Shown: piece by piece, positions 1 to 6,844 of the stretch
Position numbering within the stretch: position 1 is the first letter of the stretch
How the letters are laid out: each line of letters begins with the position of its first letter
Origin: CAYUUW01 sp964448005
GTDB taxonomy: Bacteria; Patescibacteriota; Gracilibacteria; UM-FILTER-43-11
Length of the DNA stretch: 45,711 nt
Assembly: GCA_964448005.1 (NCBI GenBank)
Contig: CAYUUW010000006.1
Location: forward strand, 1-45,711
Direction: 5' to 3'
Program-made: the position numbers and the translations under genes
Notes under the pieces: generated by a model
The model's database searches: none
The model's input: only the letters and a program-made list of their open reading frames with translations
What the model was told of the DNA's origin: nothing

Positions 1-507
1 GGGGCCGCTGCCTTCAGCTGCGTTCGTGGTCGTGGTCACAGGGGCGGTGAAGGTGCCGGTTGCATCTTTGGCAACTGAGCCGGTCACCGTAATAGAGGCC
101 TTGCCCTTGACCAGGGCGGAGCCGCTCTTGACGCCCAGATGGTAGACGCCGTCCTTCAGGCCTTTGGGCACCACATAGGTGAAGCTGTTGCCTTTGGCTC
201 GGCGAGCCACGGTCACGGATTTGGCCTTGGCCTTTTCGGGCACCAGGTAGAGGCCGGAATAGGTGGAGGCGCTGGTCCAGGTGAAGGTCACCGCATCGCC
301 TTTGCTGACGGTAATGTTGCTGCTGGGCGAAGTGATGGCCACTCCGTTGGATACGGTCACCTTGCTGGCGTTTCCGGAAAGGGGATCGTTGAGCGCGTTG
401 AAATCGGGCGTCCCTGCGGAGGCCAGGGCCACTCCTCCTACCAGAACCAGACCGACCAGATAGGCGACCTTGTTCTTGGACAGGTGAGCGAGTACTTTGT
501 TTTTCAT
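1..507 (-). CDS. Secreted or membrane-anchored Ig-like protein, 3' end off the window
   Basis: The frame opens with ATG at 507-505 (MKNKVLAHLSKNK) and stays open for 169 codons to base 1, so the C-terminus is missing. A basic N-terminus is followed by a hydrophobic stretch (AYLVGLVLVGGVALAS) that looks like a signal peptide or anchor. The rest is Ser/Thr/Val-rich beta-type sequence with the segment SGLYLVPEKAK and ends in a Thr-rich stretch. It resembles the protein at 1710-2306, which has the same kind of N-terminus (HLSKNKVAYL versus HLAKNHLAYS) and a matching SRLYLLPQSEK segment, so the two are probably paralogues. A strong sigma70-type promoter lies just upstream. Function unknown; a cell-envelope Ig/fibronectin-like role is inference. 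Confidence 0.8.
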   Translation of the reverse strand, partial: MKNKVLAHLSKNKVAYLVGLVLVGGVALASAGTPDFNALNDPLSGNASKVTVSNGVAITSPSSNITVSKGDAVTFTWTSASTYSGLYLVPEKAKAKSVTVARRAKGNSFTYVVPKGLKDGVYHLGVKSGSALVKGKASITVTGSVAKDATGTFTAPVTTTTNAAEGSGP

Positions 508-544
508 TTATTTTTAGTGTTAAATGATAAATGTAAACAGACAC

Positions 545-573
545 ATTATAATACATTTTTTAATTTAAAGCAA
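545..573 (-). promoter_or_regulatory. Sigma70-type promoter of the leftmost Ig-like gene
   Basis: Read on the minus strand: TTGCTT (573-568), a 17-base spacer, TATAAT (550-545), ending 37 bases before the ATG at 507. It sits in an AT-rich island and overlaps the presumed 5' end of the divergent PrsW-like gene. Confidence 0.7.
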
Positions 574-576
574 GCC

Positions 577-1707
577 TTGGGCCTCTATCTTTTTGTTCTG
601 CTCATCGGCTCGATCCCCATCCTGCTCTGGGGAATCTATTTCCACGGCAAAAACCCCCGCAAGGAGCCTTTTTCGCAAATCGCGGGAATCTTCCTCTTGG
701 GCACGCTCTCGATCGTGCCGGTGCTGGCCTTCCACCAGTTTCTTTCCGGCCCCTTTTTGGCCCGAATGGAGATTGCCCATCCTTTCCTGGCGCAGCCTTT
801 TGTGATCGGAGCCTTGCAGCTGGTCCTCGTTCCGCTTTTCGCCCTGCTTTTCATCCTTTTTTTCTTTTCCTTGAATTCAGCCTGGCTCCGGCTGCGCTAC
901 CGCCTGGCTTGGAGGCAGAGCTTTGGAGCCATGGTTTCCCGCCTCTACAACCTGGCGCCCCTGCTGGCCTTCCTTCTTTTCTTCCTGGCCATGGAGGTGG
1001 TTTTTGGCCTCTCCTTGGGCGACAGCTTCGTCCTTTCGCTGGCGGGCAGCACCATGCTTTTCGCGATGCTGGAGGAGTATTTCAAGTACATCATCAATCC
1101 CTTCCTGGTCTACAAAAAAATCAATTCCATCGGGGCGGCGATGGTGCATGCGCTCTATGTGGGGCTGGCCTTTGCCTTTGTGGAGAATGCGCTGTTCTTC
1201 TACCGCAGCCTCCTGGAGCCTGATTTCGCCTTCATCTTCGTCTACCGCTCGCTGTTCACGGCCCTGCTGCATGTGTGCGCCTCGGGAATCCTGGGCTATT
1301 TTTACGGCCGTTCGCTTTTCGCCTCCTCCATGGTGGCCAATTACGAGATCGAGAAAACCGCCTACAGCGTTCCCGCATGGATGCGCCGGGCCTTTGGCTT
1401 GGGCAAGAACATGGCTTTCCGCTCCACCTCCATCACCCAAGGCTTTGTGCTGGCGGCCCTGGTCCATTCGCTCTTCAACCTGCTGCTGAGCCTGAACATG
1501 AAGGCTTTGGCCGGAGGAATGGTGCTGGTCTTGGCGCTGGGGGTGCTGGCCGTGCTGCGTTCGGGGCCGGCTCAGGTGCAGTACGGGCTGATCGGGAGCC
1601 AGGCCATGCCCGAAGCGGAATTCGAGAAGCTGCGGCTTCAGATCTCGGTGATCCAGCACCTGAAGGAGATCCAGGAGCAAAGGCTCGCCTCCTCCAAGCC
1701 GCAGTAG
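577..1707 (+). CDS. PrsW-family intramembrane protease
   Basis: A polytopic membrane protein of about 376 residues with roughly eight hydrophobic segments. It carries the PrsW hallmarks: a Glu pair in EEYFKY (about residues 166-171), the FVENALFF helix with Glu-Asn (about 203-204), and a helix with His followed by a Gly-rich GILGYFYG. PrsW proteins are membrane-embedded proteases of the CAAX-protease superfamily; in Bacillus, PrsW starts cleavage of an anti-sigma factor. No anti-sigma gene is visible nearby, so the substrate is unknown. The open frame extends upstream to 139, but that part is antisense to the previous gene. I take TTG 577, just before the first membrane helix; GTG 517 is an alternative. 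The C-terminal 30 residues are charged and probably cytosolic. Confidence 0.82.
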   Translation: MGLYLFVLLIGSIPILLWGIYFHGKNPRKEPFSQIAGIFLLGTLSIVPVLAFHQFLSGPFLARMEIAHPFLAQPFVIGALQLVLVPLFALLFILFFFSLNSAWLRLRYRLAWRQSFGAMVSRLYNLAPLLAFLLFFLAMEVVFGLSLGDSFVLSLAGSTMLFAMLEEYFKYIINPFLVYKKINSIGAAMVHALYVGLAFAFVENALFFYRSLLEPDFAFIFVYRSLFTALLHVCASGILGYFYGRSLFASSMVANYEIEKTAYSVPAWMRRAFGLGKNMAFRSTSITQGFVLAALVHSLFNLLLSLNMKALAGGMVLVLALGVLAVLRSGPAQVQYGLIGSQAMPEAEFEKLRLQISVIQHLKEIQEQRLASSKPQ

Positions 1708-1709
1708 GC

Positions 1710-2306
1710 TCAGCGGCCCTTGATGGCGTTTTTTTTGGCCATTTTGGCTTTCGGCTCAGCTTCGGCTGATTCATTTGGCGGAGCCTCATGCCTTTGCGGC
1801 AGGGCCGCGCCCTGCCCCTGCTTCTTTTTCGGTTTTTCCGTCGCCTCGGGGAGGCCTTCTATCCTGAAGAAGCCTTCGCTCTTTTCGGTGTATTTTCCAT
1901 TCTTCAGGCCAATGGCGTAAAAGCCGGCTTCGATGGTTTCTGGGATGCGCCAGTTGATGGAGTGGCCCTGCACGCCTCGCTTGATCAGCTTCCCTTTTCG
2001 CTTTTCGCTTTGGGGCAGAAGGTAAAGCCTGGAGCTGTGGGCTTCCCCCTCCCATTCAATGGTCATGGTCTGCCCGGCATGGTAGGTTTGGCCCTCGGCA
2101 GGGGAGGTGACACGGGCCTCCTTGATCGGAAGGCTCGCGATTTCCAGAAGATTCCCTTGGAGCTTGCTGCGGGATTTTTCGAAATCCGGAATGTCATGGT
2201 CCGCGTACACCAGGCCGGAGAAGGCTGCCAGAACAAGCGCCATGCTGTAGGCGAGGTGGTTTTTGGCCAAATGCCGAGCGATCTTTTTCTTGCTTTCCGG
2301 GGTCAT
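1710..2306 (-). CDS. Secreted or anchored Ig-like protein with Lys/Glu/Ala-rich tail
   Basis: 198 residues from ATG 2306 (MTPESKKK). The N-terminus is basic with a hydrophobic segment (AYSMALVLAAFSGLVYA), likely a signal peptide or anchor. The middle is a beta-rich Ig-like unit (residues about 45-135) with RVTSPAEGQTYHAGQTM and SRLYLLPQSEK. The tail (about 145-198) is low complexity and rich in Lys, Glu, Pro and Ala. It is a likely paralogue of the gene at the left edge. The gene ends 3 bases from the convergent PrsW-like gene. A good promoter lies upstream. The role is unknown; an extracytoplasmic binding or structural protein is the simplest guess. Confidence 0.83.
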   Translation of the reverse strand: MTPESKKKIARHLAKNHLAYSMALVLAAFSGLVYADHDIPDFEKSRSKLQGNLLEIASLPIKEARVTSPAEGQTYHAGQTMTIEWEGEAHSSRLYLLPQSEKRKGKLIKRGVQGHSINWRIPETIEAGFYAIGLKNGKYTEKSEGFFRIEGLPEATEKPKKKQGQGAALPQRHEAPPNESAEAEPKAKMAKKNAIKGR

Positions 2307-2336
2307 TTTGCTTTTGTTTGGGAAGTAATTTATTAC

Positions 2337-2364
2337 ATTATACAATATTTTTTTTTAAATGCAA
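2337..2364 (-). promoter_or_regulatory. Sigma70-type promoter for the gene at 1710-2306
   Basis: On the minus strand TTGCAT (2364-2359), 16-base spacer, TATAAT (2342-2337), about 30 bases upstream of the ATG at 2306, within an AT-rich island. Confidence 0.65.
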
Positions 2365-2431
2365 TATAAAACCTCTCGCAAGACTCTCCGTTTCCTCTTA
2401 TTCTGCAGTTGCGGCATTTACCCCCTCCCTC

Positions 2432-2812
2432 ATGAGCGATCTAGACAGATTACATGACGACGATGATCGGGATGCCCCTGTTCCAAGGTCTAAAACCGGC
2501 TCGTTGGATCTGGTTCCTGGCGTCAGCTCGGCCCATCTTGCGGCCAGGGTGATTGCGAATGCTTCGGGCAGGACCGAGGAGGCTTTGGACATGCTCAACA
2601 GGGGGGTGATTGACGAGTCCGAGGTTCTTGAATGGGCAAGTGGCTTTTGCTCCAAAGAAACGGCGTCCTTCATCGCAGCCAATTTCGTCGAAATTGCAAT
2701 GATTCTGGAAAGGGAGAGCGCTCTTTTGTCTGCCCCTGTCCATGCCTTGGTTTTCCCTGCCGGCGCAGAGGCGGATGCCGTTCAGGTTCGAGAAAGGCTT
2801 GAAGGGGTCTGA
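2432..2812 (+). CDS. Hypothetical protein, 126 aa
   Basis: Start ATG 2432 (MSDLDRLHDDDDRDAP) gives 126 residues with an acidic N-terminus followed by predicted alpha-helical sequence rich in Ala, Glu and Leu. There is no membrane segment, signal peptide or motif I recognise. The frame continues upstream to 2318, but that part reads through the AT-rich promoter island and is unlikely to be coding. It converges on the C39-like peptidase gene. No clear Shine-Dalgarno site is seen. Confidence 0.6.
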   Translation: MSDLDRLHDDDDRDAPVPRSKTGSLDLVPGVSSAHLAARVIANASGRTEEALDMLNRGVIDESEVLEWASGFCSKETASFIAANFVEIAMILERESALLSAPVHALVFPAGAEADAVQVRERLEGV

Positions 2813-2896
2813 AACCAAAGAAGGGTTTGAGGAAATCTCCAGACAAGGCCTTTGCCGAAAGAGCTGGGGCTTTTTCTCATTCCGTCACTTCCGGAG

Positions 2897-3547
2897 CTAT
2901 GCAGGGCGTGTGAAAAGCACCCTTTTGGCCCCGGCGCCGTAATCGGCGGGGTTCAGGTCGTGAATAGCCCTCATCAGCCGCTGCTCGCCAAAGCGCAGGG
3001 CTTGGCCTCGGCTGGTTCCCGGGTCGTGGACGATGAATTGCTTGCTGACCGGGTCGTAGCCCACCAGCACCAGCATGTGGTAGTCGGGCCCTTCGCCGGC
3101 GTAGTGGGGGTTTTCCAGTTCGGGGGCGTAGACGGGGACGATGACCGGCCTGCCGGCCTGCAGTTCGGCAAGCAGCTCCTCTAGCAGGGGGGCGGAACGG
3201 ATTTCGGCTTTCCAGCCGAGGGCCATGGCTTCCGCTAGCTTGGCTACAGTAGCCACGCTTTCGTCATAGCTGGGCCCCAGCGTTTTTTCTTTGGCGGCCA
3301 GCACCTTCAGGATGCCCTGCTTCGCCTCTTCGGGGCTGAGCGCTGGCTTTCTTCGGTAAAAGGCGTCCACCATCACGATGGAGGTCTCTTCGCAGGCATC
3401 CTGCCAAGGCTGAGTCCAATTGGCTTCCGGAGCCTGCGCGGCAAACGGCACGGGGAGCAGGGTGGACTCGCCGCCGAACCGGAAAGAGCCTAGGGCGATC
3501 ATGAGGCCGACGATGGTTTTTGGGCCCAGCGGGCAAAAGGGGAGCAT
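2897..3547 (-). CDS. C39-like cysteine peptidase, exported
   Basis: 216 residues. A hydrophobic N-terminus (residues about 9-22) suggests a signal peptide. The papain-like C39 layout is visible: catalytic Cys52 in QDACEETS, His157 in DYHMLVLVGYD, and Asp175 in VHDPG. The PVIVPVYAPE strand typical of Peptidase_C39_2 lies between. Enzymes of this family cleave peptides, often at a Gly-Gly leader or in the cell wall; there is no ABC transporter next to it, so a role in bacteriocin export is not supported. A -10 box TATAAT (3579-3574) and a purine-rich GAAGAGGAAA lie upstream. Divergent from the hemolysin III gene. Confidence 0.87.
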   Translation of the reverse strand: MLPFCPLGPKTIVGLMIALGSFRFGGESTLLPVPFAAQAPEANWTQPWQDACEETSIVMVDAFYRRKPALSPEEAKQGILKVLAAKEKTLGPSYDESVATVAKLAEAMALGWKAEIRSAPLLEELLAELQAGRPVIVPVYAPELENPHYAGEGPDYHMLVLVGYDPVSKQFIVHDPGTSRGQALRFGEQRLMRAIHDLNPADYGAGAKRVLFTRPA

Positions 3548-3641
3548 GATGCAAAAAGGGTTTCCTCTTCTTGATTATACCTTTTTTCTCTGCTTGCCTT
3601 CGCTTCTCATCGCGCCCAAAAAAAACCTGCCAAAGACCGAA

Positions 3642-3670
3642 TTGCGCCTGCCCATTCTCCTTGCTAGGAT
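3642..3670 (+). promoter_or_regulatory. Promoter of the hemolysin III gene, very short 5' leader
   Basis: TTGCGC (3642-3647), 17-base spacer, TAGGAT (3665-3670). The ATG at 3677 starts 7 bases after the -10 box, so the mRNA would be leaderless or nearly so. Confidence 0.5.
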
Positions 3671-3676
3671 GGGGCC

Positions 3677-4342
3677 ATGAACCAGATTCATGGCAAGCAG
3701 CGCGATAACGAGCCTTTCAGCGCCATCTCGCATCTCATCGGCGTTGGCCTTTCTGTGGCGGCCTTGGTGCTCATGGTCATTTTCGCTGCCATGCAGGGCG
3801 AGCCTTGGCACGTGGTGGGCTTTTCCGTTTTCGGCAGCAGCTTGATTCTTCTTTATCTGGCCAGCAGCCTTTTTCATTTTTGGCCCAAGGGCCATCCTCG
3901 CAAGCAGTGGCTTTGGCGGCTGGACCATGCAGCCATCTATGTCCTGATCGCCGGCACTTACACCCCCCTGTGCCTGACCATGGATAGCCGAGGCTGGGGG
4001 TGGAGCTTGTTCGGGGTGATCTGGGGGCTGGCCTTTTTGGGGGCTGCGCTCAAGCTCTTCAATTGGCTTCCCCGCCGGACGCTTTCCCCCCTGCTCTACG
4101 TTCTCATGGGCTGGCTGGTGGTCATTGCCATTGTTCCGCTTTCGCGCTGGCTTTCGTGGGAGGGCATGTTCTGGCTGCTTTTGGGCGGCTTTTTTTATAC
4201 GGCTGGAGCGATTTTCCAGATTTTCGAGCCGCGCCTTGCCCGCTGGAAGGGGCTGACGGCCCACGACGCCTTCCACCTGCTGGTGCTGGCCGGCAGCTTC
4301 AGTCACTTCTGGCTGATGCTGAGGCATATTGTGTATGTGTAA
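3677..4342 (+). CDS. Hemolysin III family membrane protein (HlyIII/YqfA, PAQR superfamily)
   Basis: 221 residues with seven hydrophobic helices. The family signatures are present: NEPFSAISHLIG at the N-terminus, SSLFHFWP after helix 2, LDHAAIYVLIAGTYTP in the third helix region, and HDAFHLLVLAGSFSHFW at the C-terminus. The His and Asp residues in these motifs correspond to the metal site of the PAQR/alkaline ceramidase-like superfamily. Known members affect membrane lipid homeostasis, and the haemolysin name is historical. Single gene, divergent from the C39-like peptidase. Confidence 0.93.
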   Translation: MNQIHGKQRDNEPFSAISHLIGVGLSVAALVLMVIFAAMQGEPWHVVGFSVFGSSLILLYLASSLFHFWPKGHPRKQWLWRLDHAAIYVLIAGTYTPLCLTMDSRGWGWSLFGVIWGLAFLGAALKLFNWLPRRTLSPLLYVLMGWLVVIAIVPLSRWLSWEGMFWLLLGGFFYTAGAIFQIFEPRLARWKGLTAHDAFHLLVLAGSFSHFWLMLRHIVYV

Positions 4343-4353
4343 ATTCCGAAATA

Positions 4354-4491
4354 GTGGAGCGAATTGCGAACTGATAAAGGGCCCATCGTGAAACCAGTTG
4401 TGAGGCCAATGGTGGAGAACTGTATCCGCAACCGGAATCACCACTGGCATCACAACTGAAGTTATCAACCACTTTATTTTTTATGCTCCAC
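4354..4491. repeat. Nested imperfect inverted repeat in a gene-free stretch
   Basis: The 313-base stretch 4343-4655 has no convincing gene. It holds three collinear complementary pairs: GTGGAGC (4354-4360) with GCTCCAC (4485-4491), TGATAA (4372-4377) with TTATCA (4462-4467), and CAGTTGTGA plus GCCA (from 4395) with TGGC plus TCACAACTG (4444-4458). The gaps between pairs differ on the two sides, so this is an imperfect cruciform or a structured RNA. No target-site duplication or transposase is visible. Confidence 0.4.
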
Positions 4492-4655
4492 GACAATCCT
4501 GCTCCAGCAGAAAACAGATTACCCCTGGGGTCCGCAACTGCTGGTCGCCGTTTGTTTTTTCGACTGTGCTCCTGAATCGGCCAAACGAATTGAGGCAGCG
4601 CGAAATGGCTCCGCGCAAAAGAAGGGGGCTGGAGGGGGTATAGTGGGGGAGGTGA

Positions 4656-4858
4656 TCAAAGGTCTGTGGCCTCTATTCCTAGATCGAAGCAAATTTGCTT
4701 GATGATTTTTGGATGAAGGATTTTGGAGGCATGAAAAGGGACGGTGACTCGAGCGCCGTATAGATTTTATGGCTGCCGCTTTGACGCATTAAAACAAAGC
4801 CCCGTTTGCTTAGGGCCTTTATCAATTTCCTTGCGGTGAACCGGGGTGCTTTCGGCAT
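4656..4858 (-). pseudogene. hicA: HicA-type toxin, frameshifted
   Basis: From ATG 4858 the protein begins like HicA (MPKAPRFTARKLIKALSKRG, then a GSH motif holding the expected catalytic His of this mRNA-interferase fold). After GSHKIYTA the frame leaves the family pattern and stops at 4679. The missing half is intact in another frame: RVTVPFHASKILHPKIIKQI and onward to a TGA at 4656-4658. The total of 203 bases fits a 1-base loss (or a small indel) near 4752-4762. The ATG follows the hicB stop after a single base, so the two were co-transcribed. As it stands the toxin should be inactive, unless the shift is an assembly error. Confidence 0.8.
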
Positions 4859-4859
4859 A

Positions 4860-5084
4860 TCAGATCGCTAATTCCAACGAAGCGATCTGGATGGATCGGG
4901 GCTCATTCCATGACTCATCCGATTCCCCCCGATCCTCTATGTGCAGCCGAATAGCATCTTCTATATTGGCCAGCGCCTCCTTGTAGCTGTCCCCCTGGGC
5001 ATAGCAACCCTGCAGCTGAGGGCAGTAAGCCATGTAGCCATCTGCATCTTTTTCCACAACAATGGTGAAGAGGTGCTTTTTCAT
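4860..5084 (-). CDS. hicB: HicB-family antitoxin
   Basis: 74 residues with the HicB core: KHLFTIVVEKDADGYMAYCP, then LQGCYAQGDSYKEALANIEDAI. HicB antitoxins bind the HicA RNase and often repress their own promoter. The DNA-binding tail seen in many HicB proteins is short or absent here. The order is antitoxin then toxin. Shine-Dalgarno-like GGAG precedes ATG 5084, and a promoter lies at 5108-5136. Confidence 0.9.
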   Translation of the reverse strand: MKKHLFTIVVEKDADGYMAYCPQLQGCYAQGDSYKEALANIEDAIRLHIEDRGESDESWNEPRSIQIASLELAI

Positions 5085-5107
5085 ATTTGCTCCATTAGCT
5101 GGTCCTG

Positions 5108-5136
5108 ATTATAGCAATTCGGGATGTTTTTGTCGA
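5108..5136 (-). promoter_or_regulatory. hicBA promoter
   Basis: Minus strand TCGACA (5136-5131), 17-base spacer, TATAAT (5113-5108), 23 bases upstream of the hicB ATG. Confidence 0.65.
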
Positions 5137-5165
5137 TTTGAGTGCTGCGAAAAGACTTCATCTGC

Positions 5166-5354
5166 CTATTCTTCGTCCTCCTTTTCCTCCACCAGCATTT
5201 CGTCCCAATCGCCCAATTCCAAAAGCAGGCTGCCCAGCTCCGTAGCCCTCTCCTTCTCCTTCGGATCGTCGGACTCCAGCTCGATCACCAGTCGGGAAAG
5301 CGGTTTCTCGTTCTGACTCTCGCCTTTGGCTGGCTTATTTTTGGCTTCTGCCAT
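5166..5354 (-). CDS. Small acidic hypothetical protein, 62 aa
   Basis: Start ATG 5354 (MAEAKNKPAKGESQ). The protein has a Lys-rich N-terminus and a strongly acidic C-terminus ending EEKEDEE, with a helical middle (LGSLLLELGDWDEMLVE). The frame is open further upstream, but that part is antisense to or out of frame with the DUF2335 gene. It lies downstream of the DUF2335 pair and upstream of hicB on the same strand. A 7-base inverted repeat (AAGGAGT/ACTCCTT, 5409-5424) precedes it. No family recognised. Confidence 0.5.
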   Translation of the reverse strand: MAEAKNKPAKGESQNEKPLSRLVIELESDDPKEKERATELGSLLLELGDWDEMLVEEKEDEE

Positions 5355-5437
5355 ACGGTGAAGGTTAGCTGCCTTTTTTGTTTTGGGTGCGGACGAATTC
5401 TGATCTTGTAAGGAGTTGACTCCTTGCTGAGAGTAGC

Positions 5438-5854
5438 TTATTGGACAGCCTTTTCTTTCTCGAGCCTCTCCGTGCTTCTTTTTCTTGAGCCGTAAATAAA
5501 CACGCCAACCAGGCTCCCCAAGTCTAAGGTGGCAATGATCGCTGCCAAAACCTGGAACCTCAAATAGGCGCAATAGGCAACTACGCCAAATCCAGTAACC
5601 CCAATCAGGAAGCCAAACCATAATCCTTTTCTGGAATCCTTAATTCCCGACTGAATCACTTGAGTTTCCAATCCGCGTCTATGATCCGCCTGCTCTTCAG
5701 CCATTTTCAAGATTCTTTCGGCGGCTCCTGGCAAAATTTCATCGTAATGGGCCAAGTGTGCAGGGGCGGGCAATGGGCCTGAGTAAGTGACAGATTGGGT
5801 GCGCGTGACAATTGGCGCTGAAGACTGGTGGGGCTTATTTCTGTTTTTGGCCAT
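5438..5854 (-). CDS. DUF2335 family membrane protein
   Basis: 138 residues. The N-terminal half holds the DUF2335 signature: YSGPLPAPAHLAHYDEILPG followed by AAERILKMAEEQADHRRGLE. Two membrane helices follow (about residues 80-97 and 100-120), then a short basic tail. The family is small, scattered and functionally uncharacterised, often in accessory regions. The start overlaps the stop of the 71-residue gene upstream (5835-6050) by 20 bases, so the two are translationally coupled. Confidence 0.88.
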   Translation of the reverse strand: MAKNRNKPHQSSAPIVTRTQSVTYSGPLPAPAHLAHYDEILPGAAERILKMAEEQADHRRGLETQVIQSGIKDSRKGLWFGFLIGVTGFGVVAYCAYLRFQVLAAIIATLDLGSLVGVFIYGSRKRSTERLEKEKAVQ

Positions 5855-6050
5855 ATTCCAGGATGCTATTTTCTAAATCCTTTCCTACCGCCTTCCAGTC
5901 ATTCGCCATAGCCTTCAGGTCGGCTTCCGCAGGGGTAGCGCTTTCGTTGAAGGTGGCTAAGGTTCTACCTATATCCAAGGCCGACGCCATTCCACCCAAA
6001 AAGGACGGGTTGGCGTACAGAAAGCTGGTGTGGGCACTGATAGTTCCCAT
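5835..6050 (-). CDS. Small protein coupled to DUF2335 gene, 71 aa
   Basis: Begins MGTISAHTSFLYANPSFLGG and continues GMASALDIGRTL, then an acidic helical half ending in NSILEYGQKQK. Its last 20 bases overlap the DUF2335 reading frame. Small proteins with an NPSFLGGMA-like segment next to DUF2335 genes are familiar to me from other bacteria, but I cannot give a family name. A TATAAT box (6080-6075) lies upstream. The function is unknown. Confidence 0.75.
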   Translation of the reverse strand: MGTISAHTSFLYANPSFLGGMASALDIGRTLATFNESATPAEADLKAMANDWKAVGKDLENSILEYGQKQK

Positions 6051-6152
6051 AGGTTTCTTGATTAAAGGCTCCTAATTATAGCACAAGAAAGGGGTTGAGA
6101 GAAACAATTTCATAGTACCATGGTTTACTTGTGAGTCATGGAAACTCTAGGC

Positions 6153-6755
6153 CTACTTCTTCAGCACCAGCAGCTGGCTCACCCAAATGTTGCTGCCCTC
6201 GGTCAGAATCTCCTCGTGCTCGATGCCGAAAGCCAGCTCCTGCGCGGCTTCGGTGACATGGCGGGGGAAATGGTTGTAGCAGGCAATGGTGTAGCTCCCT
6301 TTGGCGTCCCTCAGCACCAGCGGCTTGCGGTAGTGGATGTTCAGCAGCACCAGCAGGCCGTCGTCCTTCAGCACCCGGTAGCATTCGTCCAAAAAATGAT
6401 CCGGCTTCTTCAGGTGCACCATGGCCATGCTGGAAAAGACTCGGTCGAAGGATCCGTCCTCGAAGGGCATGGCCTCCATGTCGCCTTCCACGGCTTCGGC
6501 CTGGGGGCAGCGTTTTTTCAGGCGCGCCAGCATCTCGGGGGAAATGTCCAACGCCGTCACCTCGGCCCCGGTCTTGACCAGGCGCTCCGTCAGCCGGCCG
6601 GTTCCGGCCCCGGCCTCCAGCACCTTCAGGCCGGCGCTCTGTTCGATGTAGGGATCGAGCTTGCCTTGCTCGAAGCTGTCCCAGTATTCTTCCTTCTGGT
6701 CGTATTCCCAGGCGTAGCGGGCATAGCCGGCTTGGGCGTCTAGCTTTCTTTCCAT
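6153..6755 (-). CDS. Class I SAM-dependent methyltransferase
   Basis: 200 residues of the Methyltransf_11 type. Motif I is VLEAGAGTGRLTERL (about residues 45-59), motif II ends the second strand in VTALDISPEML, and motif IV lies around FDRVFSSMAMVHL, followed by LDECYRVLKDDGLLVLLNIH. The substrate cannot be told; small-molecule or quinone-type methylation is typical of the family. A promoter TTGCGA-N17-TATCAT (6794-6766) sits so close to the ATG that the leader is about 5 bases. Confidence 0.92.
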   Translation of the reverse strand: MERKLDAQAGYARYAWEYDQKEEYWDSFEQGKLDPYIEQSAGLKVLEAGAGTGRLTERLVKTGAEVTALDISPEMLARLKKRCPQAEAVEGDMEAMPFEDGSFDRVFSSMAMVHLKKPDHFLDECYRVLKDDGLLVLLNIHYRKPLVLRDAKGSYTIACYNHFPRHVTEAAQELAFGIEHEEILTEGSNIWVSQLLVLKK

Positions 6756-6765
6756 GGGGCGGGGG

Positions 6766-6794
6766 ATGATATGCTGCTCTTGAGTCTATCGCAA
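6766..6794 (-). promoter_or_regulatory. Promoter of the methyltransferase gene
   Basis: TTGCGA (6794-6789), 17-base spacer, TATCAT (6771-6766) on the minus strand, 10 bases before the ATG at 6755. A leaderless or near-leaderless transcript is implied. Confidence 0.45.
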
Positions 6795-6844
6795 AATTCC
6801 CCAAAAATCCCTTTTTTCTTTATTTCGATCCTTCCCCTTTGCCG

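Noticed and set aside
139..576. Upstream extension of the PrsW-like gene
   Set aside because: The translated region is antisense to the Ig-like gene and its promoter and has no membrane-protein character.
4354..4491. Integron attC site
   Set aside because: The arms lack the GTTRRRY/RYYYAAC core sites and no integrase or cassette array is present.
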